Assembly (NCBI GenBank): GCA_910585065.1
Contig: CAJUCG010000106.1
Coordinates: 1-11,100, forward strand
Direction of reading: 5' to 3'
DNA length: 11,100 bases
From: an uncultured Lachnospiraceae bacterium
Lineage (GTDB): Bacteria > Bacillota > Clostridia > Lachnospirales > Lachnospiraceae
Of this stretch, positions 1 to 6,701 are shown one piece after another. Made by a program: the position numbers and the translations under genes. Position 1 is the stretch's first letter, and each line of letters opens with the position of its first letter. The notes beneath the pieces are model-generated. The model was given only the letters and a program-made list of their open reading frames with translations. It did not search any database and was not told the origin of the DNA.

Positions 1-8
1 GCAGCCAT
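1..8 (-). CDS. Probable start of a leftward gene cut by the window edge
   Basis: Read on the minus strand, position 8 begins ATG GCT GC (Met-Ala-...), and a purine-rich GAGGGGAG ribosome binding site (positions 25-18) sits 9 bases upstream. The same style of site precedes the MalF-type permease in this window. Only two full codons are visible, so the product cannot be named. The gene would be divergent from the XRE regulator, with about 250 bases between their starts. The call rests only on the ribosome binding site and start codon. Confidence 0.35.
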
Positions 9-47
9 TCCTTTATTCTCCCCTCTGTTGAATGCAAATCAACGCAG

Positions 48-71
48 GTATAATATCTGTCAATATTATAC
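48..71. promoter_or_regulatory. 24-bp dyad upstream of the left-edge gene, possible operator
   Basis: The sequence shows a perfect inverted repeat, GTATAATAT (48-56) and ATATTATAC (63-71), separated by CTGTCA. It lies about 40 bases upstream of the presumed leftward start codon and contains -10-like motifs on both strands, a common position for a repressor operator. The neighbouring XRE protein is a possible ligand (inference). A chance AT-rich palindrome cannot be excluded. Confidence 0.35.
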
Positions 72-91
72 TATATCACTAAATTCTTCGC

Positions 92-140
92 AAGAAAAAT
101 GCTTGCCCCAAAATTACCGAAATCGCAAACCATTTTTCTT
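92..140. repeat. Long-armed inverted repeat with a competing small hairpin
   Basis: AAGAAAAATG (92-101) is exactly complementary to CATTTTTCTT (131-140), and the stem continues inward with TTGC (103-106) and GCAA (125-128). A second small inverted repeat, TTCTT-CGC-AAGAA (84-96), shares bases 92-96 with it, so the two folds exclude each other in RNA. The A- and T-rich arms resemble a bidirectional terminator more than an operator, but no transcript is known to cross here. Bases 141-205 hold nothing recognisable except AT-rich DNA. Confidence 0.3.
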
Positions 141-207
141 AATCCCCCAACCTTAAAATGTAAATACTAAACTTTTATTTTAATTTTTTGCTTGATTATT
201 TGAATTT

Positions 208-241
208 TATACTTGTAATTTTCAAGTATATACTTTATAAT
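208..241 (+). promoter_or_regulatory. Candidate promoter of the XRE gene with overlapping dyad
   Basis: TTGTAA (213-218) and a perfect TATAAT (236-241) are separated by 17 bp, a good sigma-A spacing. An inverted repeat, TATACTTG (208-215) and CAAGTATA (223-230), covers the -35 element and half of the spacer, where a repressor would block RNA polymerase. Autoregulation by the XRE product is a natural inference. The -10 ends only 6 bases before the GGAGGTG ribosome binding site (248-254), so the leader would be extremely short, or the real start lies elsewhere. Confidence 0.45.
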
Positions 242-259
242 AATACTGGAGGTGATTTA

Positions 260-469
260 ATGACAATTGAGCAAAAATTAAGCATGGCATTATCATACAA
301 AGGCATTAGCCAATCTGAGCTTGCACGTAGAATCAATACTACACCACAGAACCTTAACCAAAAGGTAAAACGCAACACTTTGACAAAAGAAGAACTTGAA
401 CAAATTGCAGAAATATTGGGGGGAACATGGCGAGCTGAATTTGTTTTTGATGATGGGACAGCGATATAA
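260..469 (+). CDS. Small XRE/Cro-CI type helix-turn-helix protein
   Basis: Encodes 69 residues, essentially a single DNA-binding domain. Residues about 5-55 show the Cro/CI pattern: KLSMALSYKGISQSELARRI, then a turn and a recognition helix (NTTPQNLNQKV), then helices around ELEQIAEIL. The start at 260 is chosen because GGAGGTG lies 5 bases upstream; an in-frame start at 188 would add 24 hydrophobic residues and lacks such a site. There is no sensor or oligomerisation domain beyond a short tail ending FVFDDGTAI. Proteins this size are common in Firmicutes chromosomes and mobile elements, usually as repressors (family knowledge). A dyad over the candidate promoter suggests autoregulation (inference). 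The gene is AT-rich compared with the genes to the right. Its target genes are unknown; the divergent left-edge gene is the closest candidate. Confidence 0.8.
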   Translation: MTIEQKLSMALSYKGISQSELARRINTTPQNLNQKVKRNTLTKEELEQIAEILGGTWRAEFVFDDGTAI

Positions 470-629
470 TGGGACACGGACTAAGTAAAACCAGATTATA
501 CAGTATCTACTCTAATATGGAACAACGATGCTACAATCCAAACAGCCACATACAATAATCAGGAAAGGAAGTGTTACTATAACCCAACAACAAACAAGAT
601 AAATTGATTAAGCCCACTAAATCTTCGCT

Positions 630-657
630 TCTACAATCTTAAATATAAAACTATAAT
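630..657 (+). promoter_or_regulatory. Candidate promoter for the M24-EutH pair
   Basis: TCTACA (630-635) and TATAAT (652-657) are spaced 16 bp and lie 26 bases before the ATG of the M24 gene. The -35 matches only four of six consensus bases. A second possible pair, TTGTTT (441-446) and TATAAT (465-470), sits over the 3' end of the XRE gene and would give a leader of about 200 bases. Between 470 and 629 I see no convincing gene or terminator, only AT-rich DNA. Confidence 0.35.
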
Positions 658-682
658 AAAAGAAAGGCATAGGTAATATTCC

Positions 683-1948
683 ATGAACAAAGAATTTTAT
701 CAGGGAAATCGGCAAAACTTCTACAAACAGATGAAGGAAAATTCCATTCTCCTATTATTTTCCGGGCTGGAGGTTCGAAAAACCAACGACGAGTTTTATC
801 CTTTTTACACGAATCGGAATTTCCTCTATCTTACAGGATTAGAGAGCAAGGAACTGATTCTGCTTGCGAAAAAGGACGGGGAGGGGAAAGTATCGGAAAA
901 ACTCTTTCTCCTGCCTCCCGATCTGTTAAAAGAACGCTGGACGGGAGCGAGAATCAAGCCGGAGGAGGCAGCGGCGTGTTCGGGCATCAGTGAATTCTCA
1001 TATGTCGGGGCATTTGAGGGGGAATTTCATCAGCTTGCTGCAACTGGTAATTATAAATATCTGTATTTGGATCTCTACCGTGTCTCCCCTTCTGACAGGG
1101 ATGAACCTGCGCATCTGATCTTAAAGAAAATTGCAAAAAATTATCCGTATTTGCAGATTGAAAATGCGAATGCGGTTTTGCGGAGCCTTCGCCTGATTAA
1201 ACAGCCGTGCGAGATTGAGGCGATGCGCCAGGCAGAGAAAATCACCTGTGAGGGGATTACCGCGATGATGAAGGCATCAAAGCCGGGAATGTATGAATAT
1301 CAGTACAAGGCAGTTTTTGATTATGTGTTGGGACAATATGGCCCGCAGGGACCAGGATTTCCTTCGATTATTTCCGCCGGAAAAAATAATTTCTGCATAC
1401 ATTATTATGCCTATAAAGGTCAGGCGGCAGACGGAGATATGGTATTAAATGATGTGGGGGCATGGTACGATTATCATATGACAGATGTATCCAGAGGCTG
1501 GCCTTGCAATGGACATTTTAATGAGCGGCAGAAATTATTGTATAATTGCGCACTGGCTACCTCCAATCATATGTTTGAGATTATTAAGCCGGGAATGCCG
1601 ATGCGCGAGGTGGATGCTACAGCACGGCACTACAATGCAGAACTTTTGGTGGACGCGGGAGTGCTTGACGATGTGAAAAATATCGGTACTTATATGTGGC
1701 ATGGCGGTGCGCATCATGTTGGACTTGATGTGCATGATGTGGTGCAGACCCCGGAACTTATCGCGCCGGGAATGGTCTTCTGTGTGGATATTGGGATCTA
1801 CCACGAGGAATGGGGGATTGGGTTCCGTCTTGAAGATAATTGCCTGGTTACGGAGACGGGCTGTGAAAATCTTTCCTCAATTACACCGAGGACAATTGAG
1901 GCGATCGAGGATACAATGCAGAAGGGATTTGTGACTGGGGTGTTTTGA
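683..1948 (+). CDS. M24-family metallopeptidase (aminopeptidase P / Xaa-Pro peptidase-like)
   Basis: A 421-residue protein with the two-domain layout of aminopeptidase P and prolidase. Residues about 1-165 form an AMP_N-like domain (FYPFYTNRNFLYLTGLE, 38-54, matches the N-terminal domain of PepP), and about 175-415 form the pita-bread catalytic domain. Canonical enzymes bind two metal ions and remove N-terminal residues before proline, in the cytoplasm. Visible ligands are D257 (NDVGA), D268 (TDVSR), H344 (HGGAHHVGLDVHD) and E384 (FRLED). H240, H340 and H351 match the conserved active-site histidines, and R382 is kept. The fourth ligand, Glu in the usual EPG motif, is Asp here (VDIGIY, D369). 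There is no signal peptide. The ribosome binding site is weak (AGG, 9 bases upstream). The stop codon is 3 bases from the EutH start, so the two are surely co-transcribed. M24 members also include non-peptidases such as creatinase and DddP, so the substrate is open. Confidence 0.85.
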   Translation: MNKEFYQGNRQNFYKQMKENSILLLFSGLEVRKTNDEFYPFYTNRNFLYLTGLESKELILLAKKDGEGKVSEKLFLLPPDLLKERWTGARIKPEEAAACSGISEFSYVGAFEGEFHQLAATGNYKYLYLDLYRVSPSDRDEPAHLILKKIAKNYPYLQIENANAVLRSLRLIKQPCEIEAMRQAEKITCEGITAMMKASKPGMYEYQYKAVFDYVLGQYGPQGPGFPSIISAGKNNFCIHYYAYKGQAADGDMVLNDVGAWYDYHMTDVSRGWPCNGHFNERQKLLYNCALATSNHMFEIIKPGMPMREVDATARHYNAELLVDAGVLDDVKNIGTYMWHGGAHHVGLDVHDVVQTPELIAPGMVFCVDIGIYHEEWGIGFRLEDNCLVTETGCENLSSITPRTIEAIEDTMQKGFVTGVF

Positions 1949-1951
1949 CAG

Positions 1952-3022
1952 ATGAATCAAGTACTTATGGTAATTATGGCGGTGGGCACAGTCGTGGGTG
2001 GAATTGATTGTCTTTTGGGAAACAAGCTCGGCTTTGGAGAAAAATTTGAAGAAGGGTTTCGGCTTCTTGGCTCTATGGCATTGTCCATGGCAGGGATGAT
2101 CTGCCTTGCCCCGGTACTCGCGGATCTCCTGGGGGATGTGATTGTTCCATTTTACCGGGCAATCGGTGTGGATCCCGCAATGTTTGGCAGTATGCTTGCC
2201 ATCGATATGGGCGGCTACCAACTGGCGAAGGAACTGGCACTAAATCCTGTTATTGGAAACTATGCGGGGATTGTGGTCTCTGCGATGTTTGGCTGCACAC
2301 TGGTATTTACCATCCCCGTTGGAATGGGAATGATTCGCGGCAAAGACCGAAATTTTTTTGCGCGCGGAATTATGATTGGGCTGGCGACAATGCCAGTGGG
2401 TCTCTTAGTTGGGGGGCTTCTTACAGGACTTTCCTTTTTGGACTGCCTATGGCAGAATATTCCTGTTTTTATTGCATCTTTTCTGTTATTGATTGGATTG
2501 TGGAAGATACCGCAAAAGATGGTAAAAGGATTTTGTATCCTGGCGGACGGAATTCGAATTTTAGTGACTATCGGATTAATTCTAGCAGCGGTGGAGTCCT
2601 TCTGTGGCTGGAATCCGATCCCTGGCATGGCACCGATCGAGGATGCAATGACAGTGGTATCCTCGATCGGTGTAGTTTTGCTGGGAAGTCTCCCCGCAGC
2701 GGAGGGTTTGCGACGGCTGCTCGCAAAACCCTTTACGCATCTGGGGACCAAATTTTGCGTAAAACCGCAGAGCCTAACGGGAATGTTAGTTGGTTTAGTA
2801 AGTGCGATCCCCGTTTTCTCCATGTTTCATGAGATGGATTCAAGGGGAAAAATCGCCGTGGGTGCCTGTCTTGTCAGCGGCACAAGCTTGTTGGCAGCGC
2901 ATATGGGTTTTGTGATCAGCACAGAACCAACAATGCTTTCCGCACTTTTTTTAGGAAAACTCTGCGGTGCAATCGCCGCAGTAATACTGGCGATGCGATT
3001 TTCCTTTAAAGACACAAATTAG
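1952..3022 (+). CDS. eutH: EutH-type ethanolamine permease homologue
   Basis: A 356-residue, strongly hydrophobic protein with about ten predicted membrane segments. It carries the hallmarks of EutH along its length: KFEEGF (31-36), LAPVL (52-56), DMGGYQLAKELA (85-96), FTIPVGMGMI (119-128), the IPVF...MDSRGK region (286-300), HMGF (317-320) and GKLCG (335-339). In enteric bacteria EutH helps ethanolamine enter the cell at low concentration (family knowledge). It is somewhat shorter than the enteric protein (about 400 residues), with the loss around the middle loop and the C-terminus. No ammonia-lyase, microcompartment or other eut gene is in the window; its partner is the M24 enzyme 3 bases upstream. 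No strong ribosome binding site is seen (GGGG, 11 bases upstream), so translation probably depends on coupling. The substrate may not be ethanolamine. The gene contains a perfect 14-bp inverted repeat and ends 10 bases from the convergent GH3 gene. Confidence 0.85.
   Translation: MNQVLMVIMAVGTVVGGIDCLLGNKLGFGEKFEEGFRLLGSMALSMAGMICLAPVLADLLGDVIVPFYRAIGVDPAMFGSMLAIDMGGYQLAKELALNPVIGNYAGIVVSAMFGCTLVFTIPVGMGMIRGKDRNFFARGIMIGLATMPVGLLVGGLLTGLSFLDCLWQNIPVFIASFLLLIGLWKIPQKMVKGFCILADGIRILVTIGLILAAVESFCGWNPIPGMAPIEDAMTVVSSIGVVLLGSLPAAEGLRRLLAKPFTHLGTKFCVKPQSLTGMLVGLVSAIPVFSMFHEMDSRGKIAVGACLVSGTSLLAAHMGFVISTEPTMLSALFLGKLCGAIAAVILAMRFSFKDTN
2631..2672 (+). repeat. Perfect 14-bp inverted repeat inside the eutH-like gene
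   Basis: CACCGATCGAGGAT (2631-2644) is the exact reverse complement of ATCCTCGATCGGTG (2659-2672), with a 14-base loop. It covers roughly codons 227-241 (APIED...SSIGV) of the permease. RNA read rightward would form a stable GC-rich stem followed by TAGTTTTG, which is a weak terminator-like context. The length of the perfect arms within a coding sequence is much more than expected by chance at this spacing. Confidence 0.7.
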
Positions 3023-3032
3023 GGAAAACTTT

Positions 3033-5228
3033 CTATATCGTCTCCACCACTGCGCGCTCTCTGCAGCTTACGGTAAAAATCTGTGGCTTATTTCCTGTCA
3101 GTTCGGTGCTTCTTGCGTCCGGCTGGCAGGTGCCAACATAAATTTCATATTGTCCTGGCAGGATAAGCTTTTCTCCCTCTTCCGTAAACAAACCGAATGC
3201 TTTCATATCGAGAATTATCTCTGTTTCCCTTCGCTCGCCCGCCGCCAACGCAAGTTTTTTTAATCCTTTTAACTGGTAGTTAGGCGCGTTCGGCACATCC
3301 TTTGCCTTTATGTAAACCTGCACGGTTTCTGCTCCGTCATAGGAACCGATATTTGTCAGGACTGCCGTGATTCTAACTGTACTGTCCGCACAAATAAGAT
3401 GTTCTTTTTCCGGTGTGCCATCACTTCCAATTATTTCCATCTTCGCACTGCATACAAATTTTGTATAACTGAGTCCATAGCCAAATGGATACAATGCCTC
3501 TTTTTCCATATACCGATAAGTGCGCCCCTTCATGGAATAATCCGTAAATTCCGGCAGTTCCTCCGTAGTGCGGTAGAAGGTAACAGGAAGTTTGCCCTCC
3601 GGCGAAAAACCTCCAAAAAGCATCTGTGCGATCGCGCGGCCTCCCTGCGCTCCCGGATACCACCCCTGCACGATTGCAGGAATATTTTCTCTTGCATCTG
3701 CCCAGGTCACAGCAAGCGCGGAACCAGCCAAAAGTACAAGGATTACCGGCTTGCCGCAGGCGGCTACCACCTCCAAAACTTCCTGCTGCCGTCCTGGCAA
3801 GTTTAATGTAAGCTTGTCACCGCTGCCGAACTCGTTTCCGGCATCGCCCTCTTCACCCTCAATTGTTGCATCTAAACCAAGACACATCACCACTACATCC
3901 GAAGTATCCGCGACAGCCCTCGCCTCGGCTAGGCGGTCATCCGCCCCGGCAAGCCCTGAGATGCGATCTTTGTACAGATGGCAGCCCTGGGAGTAGAAGA
4001 CACGAATTTCCTCGCCCGCCGCCTCGCGGATTCCCTCAAGTACGGTGACATATTCTGAGGCCGTCCCCTCGTAATTGCCCACCAATGCCGCGCGGCTGTC
4101 CGCATTCGGACCAATTACCCCAATGCTCTTTATCTTCTTTTTGTCAAGCGGCAAAAAATCATTTGTATTTTTTAGTAAAGTCAGACAGCGTCTTGCCGCT
4201 GTAAGATTGATCGCGCGATGTTCTGTACAGTCACATACCTCATAAGGAATATCGCGAAACGGCATTTCTTTATCAAATAAACCAAGCTTCATGCGCGTTA
4301 CCATCAAGCGAACCACTGCATCATCAATGGTTTTTTCTTCCACCATATCGTCGCGCACTGCCTGTAAAAGATTTCCAAATAGATTGCCGCAGTTTAGGTC
4401 ACAGCCATTATTCATCGCGAGGGATACCGACTCCACCGGAGTTTTTGTAACCATATGATATTCATGAAAATCCTTGATTGCCCAGCAGTCGGAGGTCACA
4501 TGCCCCTTAAATCCCCAGGTCTTTCGCAAAATATCTTGCAGTAAAGTCTTGCTTCCGCAGCATGGTTCGCCGTTTGTGCGGTTGTACGCGCCCATCACAA
4601 CTTCCACATTTGCCTCTTTTACACAGGCTTTAAATGCGGGGAGATAGGTTTCATACATATCCTGTTTTGTCGCGACCGCATTGAAACTGTGGCGAATCCC
4701 CTCAGGTCCCGAGTGTACAGCAAAATGCTTTGCGCACGCGGCAGCTTTTAAGTATTTTTTATCATGCCCCTGAATCCCCTCGACAAAGCGCACACCAAGA
4801 CGAGTGGTCAGGTATGGATCCTCACCGTAGGTTTCATGTCCCCGCCCCCAGCGCGGATCGCGGAAAATATTTACATTTGGAGACCAAAAGGTCAATCCCT
4901 TATAAATATCATAGTCCGCATACTTCTGCTGTACATTAAACTTCGCCCGCCCCTCCGTCGAGATTACATCCGCGATCTCCTCCATAAAATCCTCGTCAAA
5001 GATCGCCGCCAATCCGATCGCCTGCGGAAAGACTGTTGCCACACCTGCGCGTGCCACTCCGTGCAATGCCTCATTCCAATAATTGTATGCCTTTACTCCC
5101 AGTCGCTTGATTTCCTTTGCTCCATGTAATGTCTGAAATACCTTTTCTTCCAATGTCATCTCGGCCACCAGTGCCCTCGCCCTCTCCTCAAACGTAAGGC
5201 TCTCATTAAGATATGCCTGATCCCCCAT
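3033..5228 (-). CDS. GH3 glycosidase, probable cytoplasmic beta-xylosidase
   Basis: Encodes 731 residues. The start at 5228 is fixed by AAGGAGGAG (5244-5236), 9 bases upstream; an upstream in-frame TTG would read through that site. The architecture is the classical GH3 set: a (beta/alpha)8 domain (about 10-325) with YNYWNEALHG (48-57) and FRDPRWGRGHETYGEDPY (122-139), conserved K167-H168, and nucleophile D247 in VTSDCWAI; an alpha/beta sandwich (about 360-560) with GPNAD and an acid/base loop TIEGEEGD (455-462); and a C-terminal fibronectin-III-like domain (about 610-705). GH3 enzymes hydrolyse non-reducing-end beta-glycosides with retention. The SDC motif and the ATVFPQAIGLA region match bacterial xylan 1,4-beta-xylosidases rather than SDW-type beta-glucosidases (family knowledge). 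There is no signal peptide and there are many cysteines, so it is cytoplasmic. It lies 75 bases after the GH10 gene and probably shares its transcript, finishing imported xylo-oligosaccharides. Beta-glucosidase or arabinosidase activity cannot be excluded. Confidence 0.88.
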   Translation of the reverse strand: MGDQAYLNESLTFEERARALVAEMTLEEKVFQTLHGAKEIKRLGVKAYNYWNEALHGVARAGVATVFPQAIGLAAIFDEDFMEEIADVISTEGRAKFNVQQKYADYDIYKGLTFWSPNVNIFRDPRWGRGHETYGEDPYLTTRLGVRFVEGIQGHDKKYLKAAACAKHFAVHSGPEGIRHSFNAVATKQDMYETYLPAFKACVKEANVEVVMGAYNRTNGEPCCGSKTLLQDILRKTWGFKGHVTSDCWAIKDFHEYHMVTKTPVESVSLAMNNGCDLNCGNLFGNLLQAVRDDMVEEKTIDDAVVRLMVTRMKLGLFDKEMPFRDIPYEVCDCTEHRAINLTAARRCLTLLKNTNDFLPLDKKKIKSIGVIGPNADSRAALVGNYEGTASEYVTVLEGIREAAGEEIRVFYSQGCHLYKDRISGLAGADDRLAEARAVADTSDVVVMCLGLDATIEGEEGDAGNEFGSGDKLTLNLPGRQQEVLEVVAACGKPVILVLLAGSALAVTWADARENIPAIVQGWYPGAQGGRAIAQMLFGGFSPEGKLPVTFYRTTEELPEFTDYSMKGRTYRYMEKEALYPFGYGLSYTKFVCSAKMEIIGSDGTPEKEHLICADSTVRITAVLTNIGSYDGAETVQVYIKAKDVPNAPNYQLKGLKKLALAAGERRETEIILDMKAFGLFTEEGEKLILPGQYEIYVGTCQPDARSTELTGNKPQIFTVSCRERAVVETI

Positions 5229-5235
5229 GCTTTTT

Positions 5236-5244
5236 CTCCTCCTT
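5236..5244 (-). promoter_or_regulatory. Ribosome binding site that fixes the GH3 start
   Basis: AAGGAGGAG on the minus strand, 9 bases before the ATG at 5228. It lies inside the longer reading frame that begins at TTG 5252, showing that the shorter protein is the real one. Confidence 0.8.
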
Positions 5245-5303
5245 GCATACAATTTGCCATCTCTTGATCACAGATCATTTCTCTTTGGATCTGCTCCTTT
5301 ATT

Positions 5304-6608
5304 TTAATAGAGAGGAATGCCCTCATCCATCAAAATTCCCCAGAACGCTGGCTTTGTTTCCAGTACCTGGTTAAACAAAAGCGGATAGCGTTTTCCATCT
5401 TTATTCAGCCATGAACCTTCATCTGTCAGTCCCCAGACTGTTATATTTGTAATGTTGGCGACACCAGTATCCACCAAATTTTTGAAGGTAAAGAACAGCC
5501 TTTTGTATCGGGTTCCCTCCTTCATAAAATCTTCCTCACTATTGCTGTCTAAATTGATATCAAGCTCCGTGATATGGATTTCAAGCCCAGTCTCCCCGAA
5601 TTTGCGAATGGTTTCCTCATAATCTAAAAGCGTTGGCGAACTCATCCCGATATGGCTCTGCATCCCAATACCGTCAATATTGCCCTGATCCTTGATCTTG
5701 TTGACCAACTCTAAGATCGCGATGCGCTTTGCCGCCTCGTAAGTATTAAAATCATTGTAAAATAATTTTTGTTCCGGTGCGGCATATTTTCTTGCGTACT
5801 CAAACGCTTTCTCGACAAAATCGGGTCCGATGGTCTGATACCAGAGACTGTCACTCATGCGCATCCCATTCTCGCCGCCGTCTCCCGGCGCAATTGCCTC
5901 ATTTACCACATCCCATGCGTAAACCACCCCCGGATAAGTAGTGTTGACATATTCCATCACAAGGCGGATATAATTCTCCATGCGCGCTAACATAACTTCG
6001 CGGGAAGCAAATACAGCATCCTGTTTATTTGAATACCCTTCCATAAAAAACCAATCCGGGGTCTGACTGTGCCATACCAGCGTATGTCCGCGCATTTTTA
6101 TATTGTGATCTACACAGAAAGAAAGCATCTCATCACAACTATCAAATTTAAGGACAGGGCAGGTTTCCGTCCCCTTAGATTTTGTTGCCTCCCGGTCAAG
6201 CAGCGCGTCCGGCTTCATCTCATTTCCGCAAGTCATACTGTTGAACTGTTGTACAATCAGCTCCCCTTTAAAATCATTGAGCAGTTCTCCCTTTGTAATA
6301 GCAATGCCAATAGAAAAATACTCCTTCCAGTATTCATACATACTTGGAATTTTCTCATCAATCGACGATATATAAAAATCCGTGCGGACTTCTTTTTCCG
6401 GTTCTGTTGGTGTGGGTGTGGATGTAGGCGTAGGTGTATCTTCTTCCCCCTCTTTTGTCGGCTGCACTTTTTGTACTTCTCCCGTTGGAGACTTTTCCTC
6501 CCCACTCTCTTTCTGATCGCCACACCCTGTAAAAGTACAGACCATAAAATTGCAAATCATCACGGTTGCAAGCAGCCGTATGGCAAGTTTTTTAGTCCAT
6601 AGTAACAT
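5304..6608 (-). CDS. GH10 endo-1,4-beta-xylanase, surface lipoprotein
   Basis: A 434-residue exported enzyme. Residues 1-28 are a signal peptide (KK, hydrophobic core) ending in FTGC, with C29 the probable lipidated cysteine; Phe at -3 is slightly unusual for a lipobox. An acidic then Thr/Pro-rich tether follows (about 31-74, with TPTPTSTPTPTEPE). The catalytic (beta/alpha)8 domain fills about 80-434: GNEMKPDALL (128-137), HTLVWHSQTPDWFF (175-188), acid/base E237 in WDVVNEA, QSH (317-319), nucleophile E348 in ITELDI, and VWGLTDEGSWL near the end. GH10 enzymes cut internal beta-1,4 bonds of xylan with retention. There is no carbohydrate-binding module, so attachment to the cell replaces attachment to substrate. 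The start is supported by AAGGAGGGG, 4 bases upstream. It lies between the binding protein and the GH3 gene and likely feeds the ABC transporter. Four cysteines (127, 150, 158, 165) cluster in the mature domain. Confidence 0.93.
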   Translation of the reverse strand: MLLWTKKLAIRLLATVMICNFMVCTFTGCGDQKESGEEKSPTGEVQKVQPTKEGEEDTPTPTSTPTPTEPEKEVRTDFYISSIDEKIPSMYEYWKEYFSIGIAITKGELLNDFKGELIVQQFNSMTCGNEMKPDALLDREATKSKGTETCPVLKFDSCDEMLSFCVDHNIKMRGHTLVWHSQTPDWFFMEGYSNKQDAVFASREVMLARMENYIRLVMEYVNTTYPGVVYAWDVVNEAIAPGDGGENGMRMSDSLWYQTIGPDFVEKAFEYARKYAAPEQKLFYNDFNTYEAAKRIAILELVNKIKDQGNIDGIGMQSHIGMSSPTLLDYEETIRKFGETGLEIHITELDINLDSNSEEDFMKEGTRYKRLFFTFKNLVDTGVANITNITVWGLTDEGSWLNKDGKRYPLLFNQVLETKPAFWGILMDEGIPLY

Positions 6609-6669
6609 ATTTCCCCTCCTTGCGCAAGCAATACGCCCTCTTATTTTTGCAGTTCATCATTCTATCTCT

Positions 6670-6689
6670 TTACGAAAACCTTTTCGTAA
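6670..6689 (-). promoter_or_regulatory. Perfect 20-bp palindrome upstream of the xylanase, candidate operator
   Basis: TTACGAAAA (6670-6678) and TTTTCGTAA (6681-6689) are perfect 9-bp arms around CC. The site is about 60 bases upstream of the xylanase ATG, inside the 255-base gap behind the binding-protein terminator, where a separate xylanase promoter would be expected. On the minus strand TAGAAT, a possible -10, follows the palindrome by 6 bases, but no good -35 is seen. A LacI- or GntR-type sugar-responsive regulator is a reasonable guess; the site does not fit the catabolite-responsive cre pattern. Confidence 0.45.
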
Positions 6690-6701
6690 CCAAGTCTTGT
6701 T

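Noticed and set aside
453..476. 8-bp direct repeat ATGGGACA at the end of the XRE gene
   Set aside because: Too short and isolated; no insertion sequence, target-site duplication or attachment site around it.
485..607. Open stretch of 40 codons in the gap after the XRE gene, with protein-like Asn/Thr-rich composition
   Set aside because: It has no start codon and no ribosome binding site, and its Asn/Thr bias is what AT-rich DNA yields by chance. A 13-codon ORF at 517 in another frame also lacks a ribosome binding site.
2260..2823. Long 187-codon reading frame antisense to the EutH gene
   Set aside because: Residues are biased (Pro, Ile, Arg, Lys) as expected for the complement of a hydrophobic membrane protein, with no ribosome binding site or recognisable domain.
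3863..4114. Several 60-130 codon frames opposite or within the GH3 gene
   Set aside because: They overlap a complete, well-conserved GH3 enzyme and show low-complexity, codon-shadow composition.
5229..5303. Small TGATC-ACA-GATCA dyad between the xylanase and GH3 genes
   Set aside because: The arms are only 5 bp, and no promoter elements or T-tract accompany it; the short gap is best read as an intra-operon spacer.
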